From: Zasmidium citrigriseum
Lineage: Eukaryota > Ascomycota > Dothideomycetes > Mycosphaerellales > Mycosphaerellaceae
Assembly: GCA_002786025.1 (NCBI GenBank)
Contig: NHNW01000014.1
Coordinates: 310,001 to 374,000, forward strand
Reading direction: 5' to 3'
DNA length: 64,000 nucleotides
A program made the position numbers and the translations under genes. The notes below the pieces were generated by a model. It ran no database searches, was not told the DNA's origin, and worked only from the letters and a program-made list of their open reading frames with translations. Shown piece by piece: positions 1 to 9,161 of the stretch (its first letter is position 1; each line of letters begins with the position of its first letter).

Positions 1-541
1 AATGGCTGAGCATCTCGAGGAAGCCATGAAATCTCGTAGACTTGGACAAGGTCTCATGGGCTTGGACCGTAGACGATTCTTCGAGATCGCCAACGATATC
101 GAGAGGCGGGCTTCTTCGAGAATCATACAGTGGCGCCTGCAATAGCCTGTCTCGCGCTGCTCTTTAAGGACTAGAGGCTTCCCTGCGCACCAATCAGCGA
201 ATACAACTTGAATTCCATTGAGACTGACCAAGTCTCTCGCCTTGTGACACTCTGACATCTTCAAGAGCGGTGATAGCTTTCCAGGTCTGGAATATCTTAA
301 GACATTCAATAGAAAAGTTCCATTCTTGACGTTCGCTAGTAGCTCGGGGTATCAATCGATATACAAAAGGGAAGCAAAAGCTCCTCGCCGTCTCGTCGCT
401 CGGTATTGCTCTAGATGAGCTCGAAATCAAAGCATGTTCTCTTTGAGCAGGCACATAACTTCCACTGGTGTGGTAGCAGGCCGGATCGAGCCGAAGGAGG
501 TTGAATAGTATTACAGTAGGAGCACAAACGAGGGTATCCGT
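1..541. other. left window edge, unresolved
   Basis: No gene can be called with confidence here. On the minus strand there is an open frame at 194-454 (it begins with GTG, no ATG) and another open stretch of about 60 codons at 1-185 that runs off the window. They could be two exons of a gene that continues to the left, but I see no convincing splice pair joining them and recognise no domain. Confidence 0.3.
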
Positions 542-2540
542 TCAACCCGCAACCTCGCCATCTGGAGGATAGAACCACGCGGCGACGGCGATGATGAGGT
601 ACCTAACAAACACAGTCAGTGTGTCTTCAAAACAAGCGCAACAGGGGAGGGTGGAACTCACGTGATCATCAATAGCACGCCTTCCAGCCAGTGTGACTTT
701 CCGTCGTTGATCAGGTAGTTGACCAGCCAGATCGAGATGACGAGCACGACGACCAGGAAACCGTTGAAATCGAGAGTTAAGACGGCCGGAGAGCCGACGC
801 CCCACCAGTTGAGCATGACCATGACAGGGAGCACAAGAAGGGCGATTTGCAAGCTGGATCCAATGGCAACACCGATCGCCAGATCCATCTTGTCCTTGAT
901 GGCAACGGTCACGGCTGTAGCATGCTCTGCGGCGTTTCCGACGATGGGGAGCAGAATCAAACCTAGTGCGATGTTAGGGATATCACATGTGCTTGCAGGC
1001 GCTATGACTTACCGATAAACTCCTGAGAGACGTCCTTCGAGATAGCAGTAATGGCCGACACCATATATTCTGCACACAAGGCTATAAAGACAGTCGACAC
1101 GGCCAGTGTGACCAGAGACCCAATGACGGTGAGAGAAGGAGTCTCTTCCTCTTCCTCTTGCTCCTGCACGAGGTTTTCTCGGTTGATACCTCCACCAGCC
1201 GTGGCGGCACCGCTTGCAGCACCGATCATGGCAATTCCTTTCAACGCCTCGCCATCTTCTTTCTTGCCAGAGGACTTCTTTGGTGACTTCTGACTCGGCT
1301 CGTTGTACATGTCGACGTGCGTGCGCAGCTGGAAGAGAAGGTAGCAGGCGTATACGACGAGTAGCAGGACGGCTGTTCCGCGAGATGTTGGCGCAACTCC
1401 ACTGTCATCAGGAGAGAAGATCCTGAAAGCGGTTGGGATGATGAGACTGCCAATAGCCAGAGCGAGGAGCGATGCCGCTGTCTGCGCGACGGTGATGTTA
1501 AAGTGTTGCTCCAAACGGTTTATGCCTCCCAGGAAGAAGCACATTCCCATTACTAACAACAAGGACTCGTATCAGTATATGTCTTACAAAAGGTATTGGT
1601 CAGAGATCACCTAGGAGGAGGTTCGAAAGCATCGAGCCGATCAGCGAGGTTTGAACAATGAGCACCTTCTTCTGCGTCTAATAAATTGGTTAGCATCGAC
1701 CAAATCATATAATCGACCAAATCGAATAGATACCAAAGCTATTATCGACACGATCAACTCGACTGCGTTGCCGAAAGTGGCGTTCAGCAGACCGCCCAGG
1801 ACTTCTCCGATGTACATGGCCAGCTCCTCGGTAGCGTACGAAAGCATCGCAGCAAGTGGGATGATCGCGATGAAGTTGACCACAAAGACCGCCGTCTTGT
1901 CGACGCCAGAGTATTCCAGAGCAATGCCAACAGGCACCATGATCAGGAGAATGTTGATCCAAGAGAGAAACACCGCTCTGAGTTGGCTCATGATCGTGAT
2001 GTGGGGGTACTTCTTCCTCTTCTTCTTCGACTCGCCAGTCTCGGCGCGCACGACATCCTGATCTCCTTCATCCTTCTTCTTGCTGAAAGGCGCAAAGAAC
2101 TTTCTGCGCTTCCTCGGCTTGCCATTGGAACCAACCGAGTCCTCGATGTCTCCTCGAGGCGTAGGCTCGATTGAAGTGTCCTGCTTCTCGTTCTCTCCGC
2201 TTGCTTTCTCGACTGAGCTAATATCTCCTCTTTCGCTACTCGGTAATCCGCCTGATGGTCCCTGGGGATAGGTACTCGACTTCTCAGGCCCGCGGAATGG
2301 ACCATTCTCTTGATCTGCTTGAAGTCTCCGCTCATCTTCTTGTGCGGAATACTGGTCGCTCGATTGGATATGTGCCAAATTGTTTTGGTTCTCTACATCG
2401 GTGCCGACTCGAGGGCGAGCGCTTATACGCCCGAATGGATTATACGTTCGCTCCTTCCCGTTGTTTTCGAAGTTGTGATACCAGGCATCTCGCCGTGCGG
2501 CTTGCTTGATTTTGTCTACCCGAAACGCGCCCGTCAGCAT
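542..2540 (-). CDS. vacuolar Ca2+/H+ exchanger (CAX family)
   Basis: This encodes a calcium/proton antiporter of the CaCA superfamily, VCX1-like, which loads Ca2+ into the vacuole using the proton gradient. Exons read on the minus strand are 2540-1734, 1677-1611, 1552-1013, 962-662 and 602-542, giving about 591 residues. The two hallmark repeats are visible: GNAVELIV before the first intron and [10 protein letters not shown] at the start of the fourth exon. About ten membrane segments follow a hydrophilic, charged cytosolic N-terminus of about 190 residues. A Ser/Lys-rich loop divides the two halves, as in this family. I start at the ATG at 2540. An in-frame upstream exon (2661-2602, donor at 2601, acceptor ending 2547) has no ATG, so 2601-2547 is probably a 5' UTR intron. 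The long N-terminal tail is typical of filamentous fungi and may be autoinhibitory, which is inference. Confidence 0.93.
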
Positions 2541-3546
2541 GGTCACCTGAAGAACAGCAGAGAACGAGTGATTGTGCGACAAGAGAGGTGAGTAGACATA
2601 CGCATGATGGGAGTGATGGAGCCTGACTGCGCCCACTTGCTCTCCGCTCAGGAAGCTTCAATGGCTGTGAGTCCCTGTCGTGGAACCCAACTCAATGCGC
2701 GATTGGTTCCCAATACGACCTTAGGTGCTAGGAGAATGTGGCTGCAGGTAGCCGACTCGCGTGCTGTGTGAAAACAAAGTGAATGCCTGAGGCTCGGTAT
2801 GGCAAGGCGACGAGGTCCTGAGATGACGCGAAGGGCCTCGCGCCGGCAGACCGCTCTCCTTTTGACGAGTTGGCAACGTGCACCCAGGTGGTATTGCGCT
2901 CGCGTCGATCCTGTGGCTGAGGCGCGTTTCGATCCCAGCTGATCTTGGATCTTCTCGGGGATCCAGCCGTCAGTCCACTCTGCTGTGGCGTTTCAGGCAC
3001 GCCACATGCAACAAGATGTCATCGATCGAGGCCCAGACGAGGAGCAGGAGAGATCAAGGAGCGAAAGAGCTTTGGACCAGGTGGGCGAGCTGGATCACGC
3101 AGGAAAGAGACCCAAAAACCACCTCTTCTGCCAACAAACAGACGCCAAACCGCTCTGGCGTCATGGCGTTTCGAACATCCAATCCCGGGGCTAAACTCAA
3201 CAGCAATCTTGTTTTGATGGACCGCTGCATGGCGCCCTCGCATTTCGTAGCGCGAAGGGGAAAGCATGCTGGCACGACAGGCAGACGTCGTTCTCTCATC
3301 CCGAAGCAAGTGTCGTGCGAACCAAGCTCACGCAAGGTGCATTTGGCTGTGCTGGCAAGCTTTGCCATGCCACTCTGCCACGACAACAAGCCCTTGGCAA
3401 GATGACGAGCAGACGAGCTTTCACGGCATGAAGACTTCCCCGACGACCGCCCGATATGGGGCCTGGAGCGAAGCCACCTGGGCAAGCATCACGCCGGAGG
3501 ATTGAAACTTGAAAGAAGCAGAATGCTGCGCCTCAAGTGTGAGGAA
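2541..3546. other. intergenic, no supported gene
   Basis: The proximal part is the promoter and 5' leader of the Ca2+/H+ exchanger, with a likely leader intron at 2601-2547. Several overlapping open frames of 70-175 codons occur on both strands around 2.9-3.5 kb, but none has a recognisable domain and they contradict each other. I see no gene. Confidence 0.5.
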
Positions 3547-3917
3547 TCAGTTGGTGTGCTTGCAGAGAGGTTCCGTGGGCCAGCCAAAGGCAATGGGGCG
3601 AAAGGATGCCTTGTCCGGAGAGCCAGTAAGGTACGGCTGCATGCAGCATTTTCCCTTTCCATTATACTGGTCCATCTCTAGGCCCATCTGATCGATACAG
3701 CCCATCGTCAAGATATTGTAGAAGTCGAGAAAGGTTTGCGCCGTCTTTGATAGCGAGATCTGCCTGACCTCCAAGTTCTCACAATACTGCGCACATGAGC
3801 ATGGGAGATCCAGGCGTCAACAATAGTGAAAAGGCTCACGCAAGATAGCGAGGCTGTGTCTAAGGTCAAGCAGTTCACGATAACGACGATGACAGCCGTA
3901 TCTCGCCAGGTTCGCAA
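3547..3917 (-). pseudogene. unrecognised coding remnant
   Basis: Two minus-strand open frames lie here, 3917-3708 and 3774-3547. Neither begins with an ATG. They can almost be joined through a GTGAGC donor near 3837 and a CAG acceptor near 3785, but the joined frame meets a stop, so I treat the segment as decayed. The composition, with alternating hydrophobic and charged residues and several Cys, looks like real protein rather than random translation. I recognise no family. It directly abuts the 22-bp repeat array. Confidence 0.3.
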
Positions 3918-3939
3918 AGCACATCAATCCCAGGCATCG

Positions 3940-4270
3940 CTACAAGACTCTCCAGCCTTCACTACAAGACTTTCCAGCCTTTACTACAAGACTTTCCAGC
4001 CTTCACTACAGGACTCTCGGACCTTCACTACAGGACGATTTAGCCTTCACATACGACTTTGCAAGCCTTCACTCAAGGCAACACTAGCCTTCATTACAGA
4101 ACCCTTTAAGTTTTGTTTCCTAAGTCTTCACTTTAGGACTATCTTACCTTCACCTAAGGACTCTCTAGTCCTTACTTCAGGGTTGTCTAGCCTTCACTTC
4201 AGGGCTGTTCAGCCTTCACTTTAGGGCTCTCCAGCCTTTACTTCGATAATCTCAAGTCTTCGCTTCGGGA
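3940..4270. repeat. 22-bp minisatellite, about 15 units
   Basis: A tandem array with a clear 22-base period. The best-preserved units at the left end read CTACAAGACTTTCCAGCCTT plus two more bases. Units drift to the right through CTTCAGGGCTGTTCAGCCTT-like variants, and one unit in the middle (around 4110-4125) is shortened. The unit length is not a multiple of three, so all plus-strand frames here are repetitive and unlikely to be coding. The graded divergence along the array suggests expansion from the left end, which is inference. Confidence 0.9.
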
Positions 4271-4331
4271 GGCCACATAAACAGCACGGGCCGGAATCGC
4301 CCCAGAACCAAGAGCTTCCCTGGTTGAGTGC

Positions 4332-4619
4332 CTATACACTGTTCAGACCAAGCCATTGTCGTGGGATAACGAGCTTCGCGTACAGGTCTCGAACCGCGTC
4401 GTTGACGTACTTCACTCCCCGGCCACCGGTAGGATGCACGATGGTATCCAGGAAGAGCATCATCAGACCTTCAAGTAACATGATGAGAAGCTTGGGATGG
4501 TCCATGGAGAGCAGCGCCAGAGGGCGAATGTGTTGTTTGGTATGTTCCTCGAGAACATGATCGATGTGACGACTGCCCACGCACCGGTGACCGAGGACTT
4601 TGAACTTGAAATAGTCCAT
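4332..4619 (-). pseudogene. unrecognised coding remnant between two minisatellites
   Basis: A minus-strand ORF of 95 codons begins at an ATG. It is rich in Leu, Met and His and contains HIDHVLEEH, faintly like the IDxVLKE segment that follows the CUE-like region in fungal RNF216-type ligases. That likeness is weak. It lies in the same orientation as the broken tandem gene copies at 5.5-6.5 kb and could be a distal piece of the same ancestral gene. No initiation context, intron pair or complete domain supports an intact gene. It could also be a small orphan gene. Confidence 0.3.
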
Positions 4620-4665
4620 CAGGCGACCTCAGAAAGCCCCGGCTGATAGGCGTCTTGTACCGCTT

Positions 4666-5083
4666 CTAACGTACAAGGCCCATGGGAAGGAGTAGGAAAT
4701 TCGCTTGCTGGTCGAGTTCGACAATGCTGGCATAAATGCCCCAGTGTGAGCTCATTTCATCGATCGTAAATCTCAGGGGTATTGAGAGTAGATCTTGCAC
4801 AGAGAGGTTTCGCCTGCCGAGGACTTCCTGGGCCTCTTTCGTAAAAGCGTCGAATAGAACTTGAGTCATGCCGTCCCCGCGTCGTCTCACACAGTTGATG
4901 ATGAACATTGCAATACTCCGAGCGAAAGGGCAGAAAGTACTCGCCAATCTCTGAAAGAAGCCCTCGGCTTGAGTGACCAGGACCAAAGCAGATAGGGTGT
5001 CGTGTAACTATGTATGGAAGCGGAGTCGATTCTCCTGTGCATCCTCTGGCTCGATATACGGATAGTCCTCCCCTTGCGTTCAC
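4666..5083 (-). pseudogene. unrecognised coding remnant, possible upstream exon
   Basis: Two overlapping minus-strand frames are present (4986-4666 and 5083-4757), both opening at non-ATG codons. The 4986-4666 frame has a protein-like pattern: an amphipathic stretch with FCPFARSIAMFIINCVRRR, then a charged helix-like segment. The frame stops at 4666, 47 bases before the next minus-strand ORF begins at 4619. A spliced join is conceivable but I could not find a clean donor and acceptor. I recognise no family. Confidence 0.28.
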
Positions 5084-5203
5084 GGGGTGAAGTGTGCAGC
5101 AGTCTCGAAGTTCTCTTCGTATTCGGCTACGACCTCTTGATATCGAGAGTACCTTCTTAGTTGTTGAAGCCTATGTCGTCGCAGCAGGTTCTTAATTCCC
5201 CTT

Positions 5204-5470
5204 CAATTCACCTCTCTCTTCAGTTCAAGGCCCCTTCTAACTCACTCCTGCTTTTAGTTTAAGGCCCCCTTCAATTCACTTCTCCTTTTAGTTCAATGCC
5301 CCTTCTGATTCACTTCTCCTTTTAGTTCAAGGCCCCTTTCATTTCACTTCTCCTTTTAGTTTAAGGCCCCTTTCAATTCACTTCTCTTTTCACTTCAGGG
5401 TCTATTTCAATTTACTTCTCTCTTTACTTCAAAGTCCTTCTTATTTCACTTGACTCTTCACTTAAAGGCC
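5204..5470. repeat. 34-35-bp minisatellite, about 8 units
   Basis: A tandem array whose unit on the plus strand is approximately ATTCACTTCTCCTTTTAGTT followed by CAAGGCCCCTTTC. Units are 33 to 35 bases, with small length changes in the CCCCTT segment. The last, most diverged unit (5441-5475) runs directly into the broken gene copy at 5471-5936. The second gene copy carries the same sequence once, at 6061-6095, without expansion. Confidence 0.88.
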
Positions 5471-5936
5471 GCTTGGTTAGGTCTCCGATCTCCAGCAGTT
5501 GATCGATAACGCTCTCCACACGAGCTGCGCTAGGAAGGTCAGCCGTGGAGGAGCACAGCTAACGGACATGCTGGTGAGAGACATCTGGGATGACATCGAG
5601 AACCTGGAGCAAGCATGCTTCCTCGTCGAGGATATACTGCTGTTCAGGAGTATATGCTCTCTCATCTCCGCTCGGCTTCTAGCCCAGAGAGTTCGAGAGG
5701 GATGATGAGGCGATCTCCGGGGTCTTCTCTGTGGCCTCCACTCCCGAGGATGATGGCAACGTGGCTGACAACATTGAGCCAGGATCAGCGGGTGGCTTTC
5801 GTGTTAGGGGCTTGAATTTGGTTTGTGGCATCTTGCTGTTGAGACTGTACATCTGCAGGTTGGAGGAACGTCTCAGCTTCGAGTTGCCGGTGAATGCCTC
5901 GCTGTCATCGGCCTGGCGCTTCTGACCGCCTGCCAT
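5471..5936 (-). pseudogene. broken gene copy 1, CUE/RNF216-like N-terminal segment
   Basis: Read on the minus strand from the ATG at 5936, the product begins with KRQADDSEAFTGN and becomes Gln/Pro-rich. Another frame then carries DEEACLLQVLDVIPDVSHQH, an amber stop, and later VESVIDQLLEIGDL. The pattern of VLxVxPDVSHxHV followed by VIDQLLE resembles the CUE-like N-terminal region of fungal RNF216-type RBR ubiquitin ligases. That assignment comes from remembered family pattern and is tentative. Frame changes and at least two stops make it a pseudogene. It aligns along most of its length with the copy at 6061-6480. Its end grades into the 35-bp array. Confidence 0.6.
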
Positions 5937-6060
5937 GATGGCGAGAGGCTGTGTTGTAGGAGCAGGCAGATGTGGCGGGCGAGGGAGACACGATGTAGGG
6001 TGGTGGAGGATGGGAGGCGAAAGTGGCAGGCAGCAGCAAAAGCAAGCATGGAGGGGTAGT

Positions 6061-6480
6061 TATTCTCATTTCATTTGTCTCCTTGGTGAAAGGCCGCTTG
6101 GATAGGTCTCTGATCTCAAGAGTCAGTCGATACCGGTTTCGACCCGACTAGCGACTGGAATTAGGGTCGCCAATGGAGTACAGTAGACGGACATGCTCGT
6201 GAGAGACGTCGGGATAGACATTGAGAACATCCAGTAGATATGCCTCCTCGTCAACAAATACTGCTCGCAGAACGGTACCGGATGTCGTCTGGGAAGGCTC
6301 TCCTCCCGAAAGTGGTGTCGATTTAGCAGCGGGTTGCTTCGCCGCAGGGGTCTGGATTGGGCCTGTGGTTTGCTGGTCTTGATTCTGTACACCTGCAGGC
6401 TGGATGCCCGCCTTGGCCTCCTGTTCCCAGTGAAGGTCTCGCCGTCTTCAGCTTCGCGTTTGTGGCCACGGGATATGATT
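6061..6480 (-). pseudogene. broken gene copy 2, tandem paralogue of copy 1
   Basis: The minus-strand sequence matches the copy at 5471-5936 block by block: KREAEDGETFTGN against KRQADDSEAFTGN, PAGVQNQDQQ against PADVQSQQQD, and DEEAYLLDVLNVYPDVSHEH against DEEACLLQVLDVIPDVSHQH. One frame stays open for about 95 codons through this conserved part, then stops after SIGDPNSSR. The conserved N-terminal motif lies in a different frame. Copy 2 lacks about 100 bases present in copy 1 between the Gln-rich and DEEA segments. No in-frame start leads into the long open frame, so it is probably also non-functional. Confidence 0.6.
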
Positions 6481-6928
6481 ACGACAGAAGTAGGAGCGAA
6501 TTCGAGGAAGGAACAGATCCTCCAGTGACGATGGCAGACAAGTGTCTCGCCATGCGTGCACCGTACTGTTCAATCAGATCCGATGGGCGCATTCCATCCA
6601 TCAAGCAGAGAACCGGGGATCGAGCATGATCGAGCCGAGATCTCACTGATCAAGCAAGCAGTATGGATTCTGCTTGTCCCTGGTCCCAGTCATGCTTCTT
6701 CAAGGCTGACTCATTCGGATGCTGAGCCTGTAGTCACCGATGAAAGCGTCTTTTGATGTTTGGATACGGGTCACCATTTTTGAAAGTAAACTTGGGTATG
6801 ACCTGACGTTGAAGTAAGCTCTACAGTGCGGTCTCCAAAAAGGGCGGCCTCCAGGGACGAACGCCGCCCATTGTCAGCATGTAAGTATCTATTCCGTCAA
6901 TCTATTCTTCCATCACCTCCCACTTCTC
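6481..6928. other. intergenic, nothing recognised
   Basis: This lies between broken copy 2 and the 3' end of the small gene at 6929-7381. Short plus-strand frames here have no support. Near the right end the sequence becomes C- and T-rich, continuing into the minus-strand gene. Confidence 0.4.
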
Positions 6929-7381
6929 CTACCCTTCTGACGGCTCCTCCTGAATACTCTCCAACCCACCCTCCCCACCAAAAGCCTGAACCCCCCACCC
7001 CTCCATCTCCTTCTCCAAATCAAACCCACTCCAATCCGTATTCATAACATCCTCCATCGCAAAAACCCCATTACTACTTCCACAACTCAATCCATTACTA
7101 CTCCCACTCCCATCCCACTCCTCCTCCAAAACCCTCTCCAACTCCCCATCCCGATTCCCCTCGACCTTCCTCGCAACCTCCCCTCTAGGTCTCGGACTCC
7201 CCAACGGCCTCCTCAAATTCAGTCCACTCCGACAATACGAACACACCGCCGGCACGACGAGGTTATGGTTGCCGTGTACGACAGTCCAGCAGCGCCCGAG
7301 GAGTTGTCCGGTGCGGCAGGTTTTGATTTCGAGGAATTCGCCGTGCCCGCAGCTGCACCAGATTAGTTCTTGGGTGCACAT
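6929..7381 (-). CDS. small Cys-containing hypothetical protein, paralogue of 7641-7895
   Basis: Single exon, 150 residues, ATG at 7381. The N-terminal 50 residues carry paired cysteines (MCTQELIWCSCGHGEF, then C, C and a CSYC knuckle near residue 47). The remainder is acidic and Ser/Gly-rich and ends with EEPSEG. There is no signal peptide or membrane span. The plan of MC start, C-x-HG and terminal CxYC is shared with the next gene, so the two are probably ancient tandem paralogues. A zinc-binding role is plausible from the CxxC spacing but unproven, and I recognise no named family. Confidence 0.6.
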   Translation of the reverse strand: MCTQELIWCSCGHGEFLEIKTCRTGQLLGRCWTVVHGNHNLVVPAVCSYCRSGLNLRRPLGSPRPRGEVARKVEGNRDGELERVLEEEWDGSGSSNGLSCGSSNGVFAMEDVMNTDWSGFDLEKEMEGWGVQAFGGEGGLESIQEEPSEG

Positions 7382-7640
7382 GTGTGAGTGTGATTGTGAT
7401 TTTGTGGAAAGGGGAAGGCGTGGGACCCTGGTGTGGCGGACGGCTGCGTTTGGGACGGGGGTGCAAGGGACTTATGGTTTGTAGTAGGGCAAGATATCTA
7501 CGATAGGGGAAGGGCGGGTGAGTACGAGGTTTGTGAGTTTGTTCGAGACGAAATGTTTGAGAGCGGCAAGGGACGTGAGCAAACTTGCGGGTATATTTGA
7601 AGGCGCCGCGGTTAGGATCTAACCTAGGTGCCTTTCGCCT

Positions 7641-7895
7641 TCACTGGACATCGCAGTACTGTCTCGGCAGCGGCGCAGGTCCATAGGGAGGTGGAGTGGG
7701 CGGTCTGGGAGGAGAGGGCGGAGTAGGTGGTTTCCTGACTGGCTCAACGCCTCTGGACTTCAAGCAGTAGGGACAATACCGCCCAGCATAGATCCGCTCG
7801 ACCCATCGACGCTCGCACAGCTCTCCGTGCTCCTGGATGAGTACACGGTTTCCGGGATGAGGGCAGCGGTAGATGAATTGTTTGACGTAACACAT
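7641..7895 (-). CDS. small Cys/Pro-rich hypothetical protein
   Basis: Single exon, 84 residues, ATG at 7895. It opens MCYVKQFIYRCPHPGNR, followed by HGELCERRW and the knuckle RYCPYC, giving two potential zinc-ligand pairs in the first 45 residues. The C-terminus is a proline-rich tail with repeats of PPSPPRPPTPPP. It shares its cysteine plan with the gene at 6929-7381, 259 bases away on the same strand. No signal peptide. Function unknown. Confidence 0.55.
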   Translation of the reverse strand: MCYVKQFIYRCPHPGNRVLIQEHGELCERRWVERIYAGRYCPYCLKSRGVEPVRKPPTPPSPPRPPTPPPYGPAPLPRQYCDVQ

Positions 7896-8053
7896 TGATG
7901 CGGGAAGTCGGGAACCAGAGGGATGAGAAAGATGATCTTGCTAGCCTTTTGCCCATGATGTCTTTTCATTAGAATGATTCCTGTTGCATTAGATCTGTTC
8001 GATGCGGTCGAGATCTCTTAGATCGGTGAGTTCTCTCTCAACGTTCCATCCTG

Positions 8054-8473
8054 CTACTTCTTGGAAGGTAGTCCAGCTGGGGCATATGGCGTCGCCGAAC
8101 AAGATGTGACCGTCGTCGTGCCAGTGTTATTATATTCGGTCTGAATGCCGCCAACACATTGCTAAACCAGCCGGTCAGCATTATACCACCCACCCAAGAA
8201 GGATGGTATACATACCGGACAAAGCCCACCCCACGGCAACCAAGTCGTACTCGTCGTCAACCTCTTACACCCATGACAATCCACACTATCCGTCGCCGTC
8301 GTCTGATAAATCGTCGTCGTGCACCCGCTGCAATCCACCGGCGCCGTGACGGTAAGCGTCGTAGGACAAGGCTTCTTCGGCTTAGGTTTGTAGTCCGTCT
8401 TGGTCGGGACGTGGTTGTCGTCTGCTGCGACCAGGGCGGCGAGGAGGAAGGCTGTCGAGAGGAAGAGCTTCAT
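8054..8473 (-). CDS. secreted CxxC-rich small protein
   Basis: Two exons, 8473-8216 and 8161-8054, joined across a 54-bp GT-AG intron (8215-8162), give 121 residues. A clear signal peptide occupies residues 1-17 (MKLFLSTAFLLAALVAA). The mature protein is basic at first (KPKPKKPC), then Thr-rich with three regularly spaced CxxC pairs: DCSGC, DCHGC and LCPQC, plus two single cysteines. One NNT glycosylation site lies near the C-terminus. The ATG at 8473 fits the signal peptide exactly, and the longer upstream frame is ignored. Small size, secretion and eight cysteines fit an effector-like or cell-wall protein. I recognise no named family. Confidence 0.75.
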
Positions 8474-9161
8474 GGTTGTTGCTCGTGGTTGATCCGTGAT
8501 CCAAGAGGGTTGGAAAGCTTGTGGTGAGAGCTTGATGACGACCTCCTTGCTACGGTACCAGATGTCTCGTAGAGAAAGCAAGGAGTAGGTCGGGGGCATG
8601 CAGCCAGCTTCTATATCTGACCTTCTCCAGCCGTTCGGACTCCCATCTTTCCAGTTTCCAGAAGGCCGCCACTAACAAGTTTAGCACGCTCTGCCATGAC
8701 AAGCAGCCCAAGCAACGCGAAGCACAACACGAGGTTCCAGATTGCCTCGAGAAGACAGGGGTCTCCATGGCATCGAATACGAATTCCAGTAGCGACACCA
8801 GCGGCACGCTGGGCCATCACACCGGGAGAACGAACCTCCCCTCAGATGAAACCTTCCAATTTCTATTCCCTGCTTCCACGGAATCCACGCTTCGAAGTCG
8901 CAATCGAGTCGCAATGTTTCGGTGCCCGATCCGATCAAAGACAAGGATTTGCGAAACCGGCATCTGGCGGAGCGAAGTTGGAGCCTGTGGCCAGAGTCAT
9001 GGCGGAACATCGCCCTCAGCAAAATAGTAATAATAATAGGATTTGGATATACCGCTATGATCGTAACAGCATGGCCTTCCCAAACGCCGCGCTAGCTCTC
9101 GATGGGACCTCCATCAGTCAGTGAAAACAGACAACAATACCCAAGGATACACAACTTCGCA
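8474..9161. other. intergenic, nothing recognised
   Basis: Promoter side of the secreted CxxC protein and 3' side of the surface protein at 9162-10156. Overlapping frames on both strands around 8.7-9.1 kb are mutually exclusive and lack domains. Confidence 0.45.

Noticed and set aside
3826..4224. 132-codon plus-strand ORF with repeated peptide pattern
   Set aside because: It is just the 22-bp minisatellite read through; the period is not a multiple of three and no conserved peptide repeat results.
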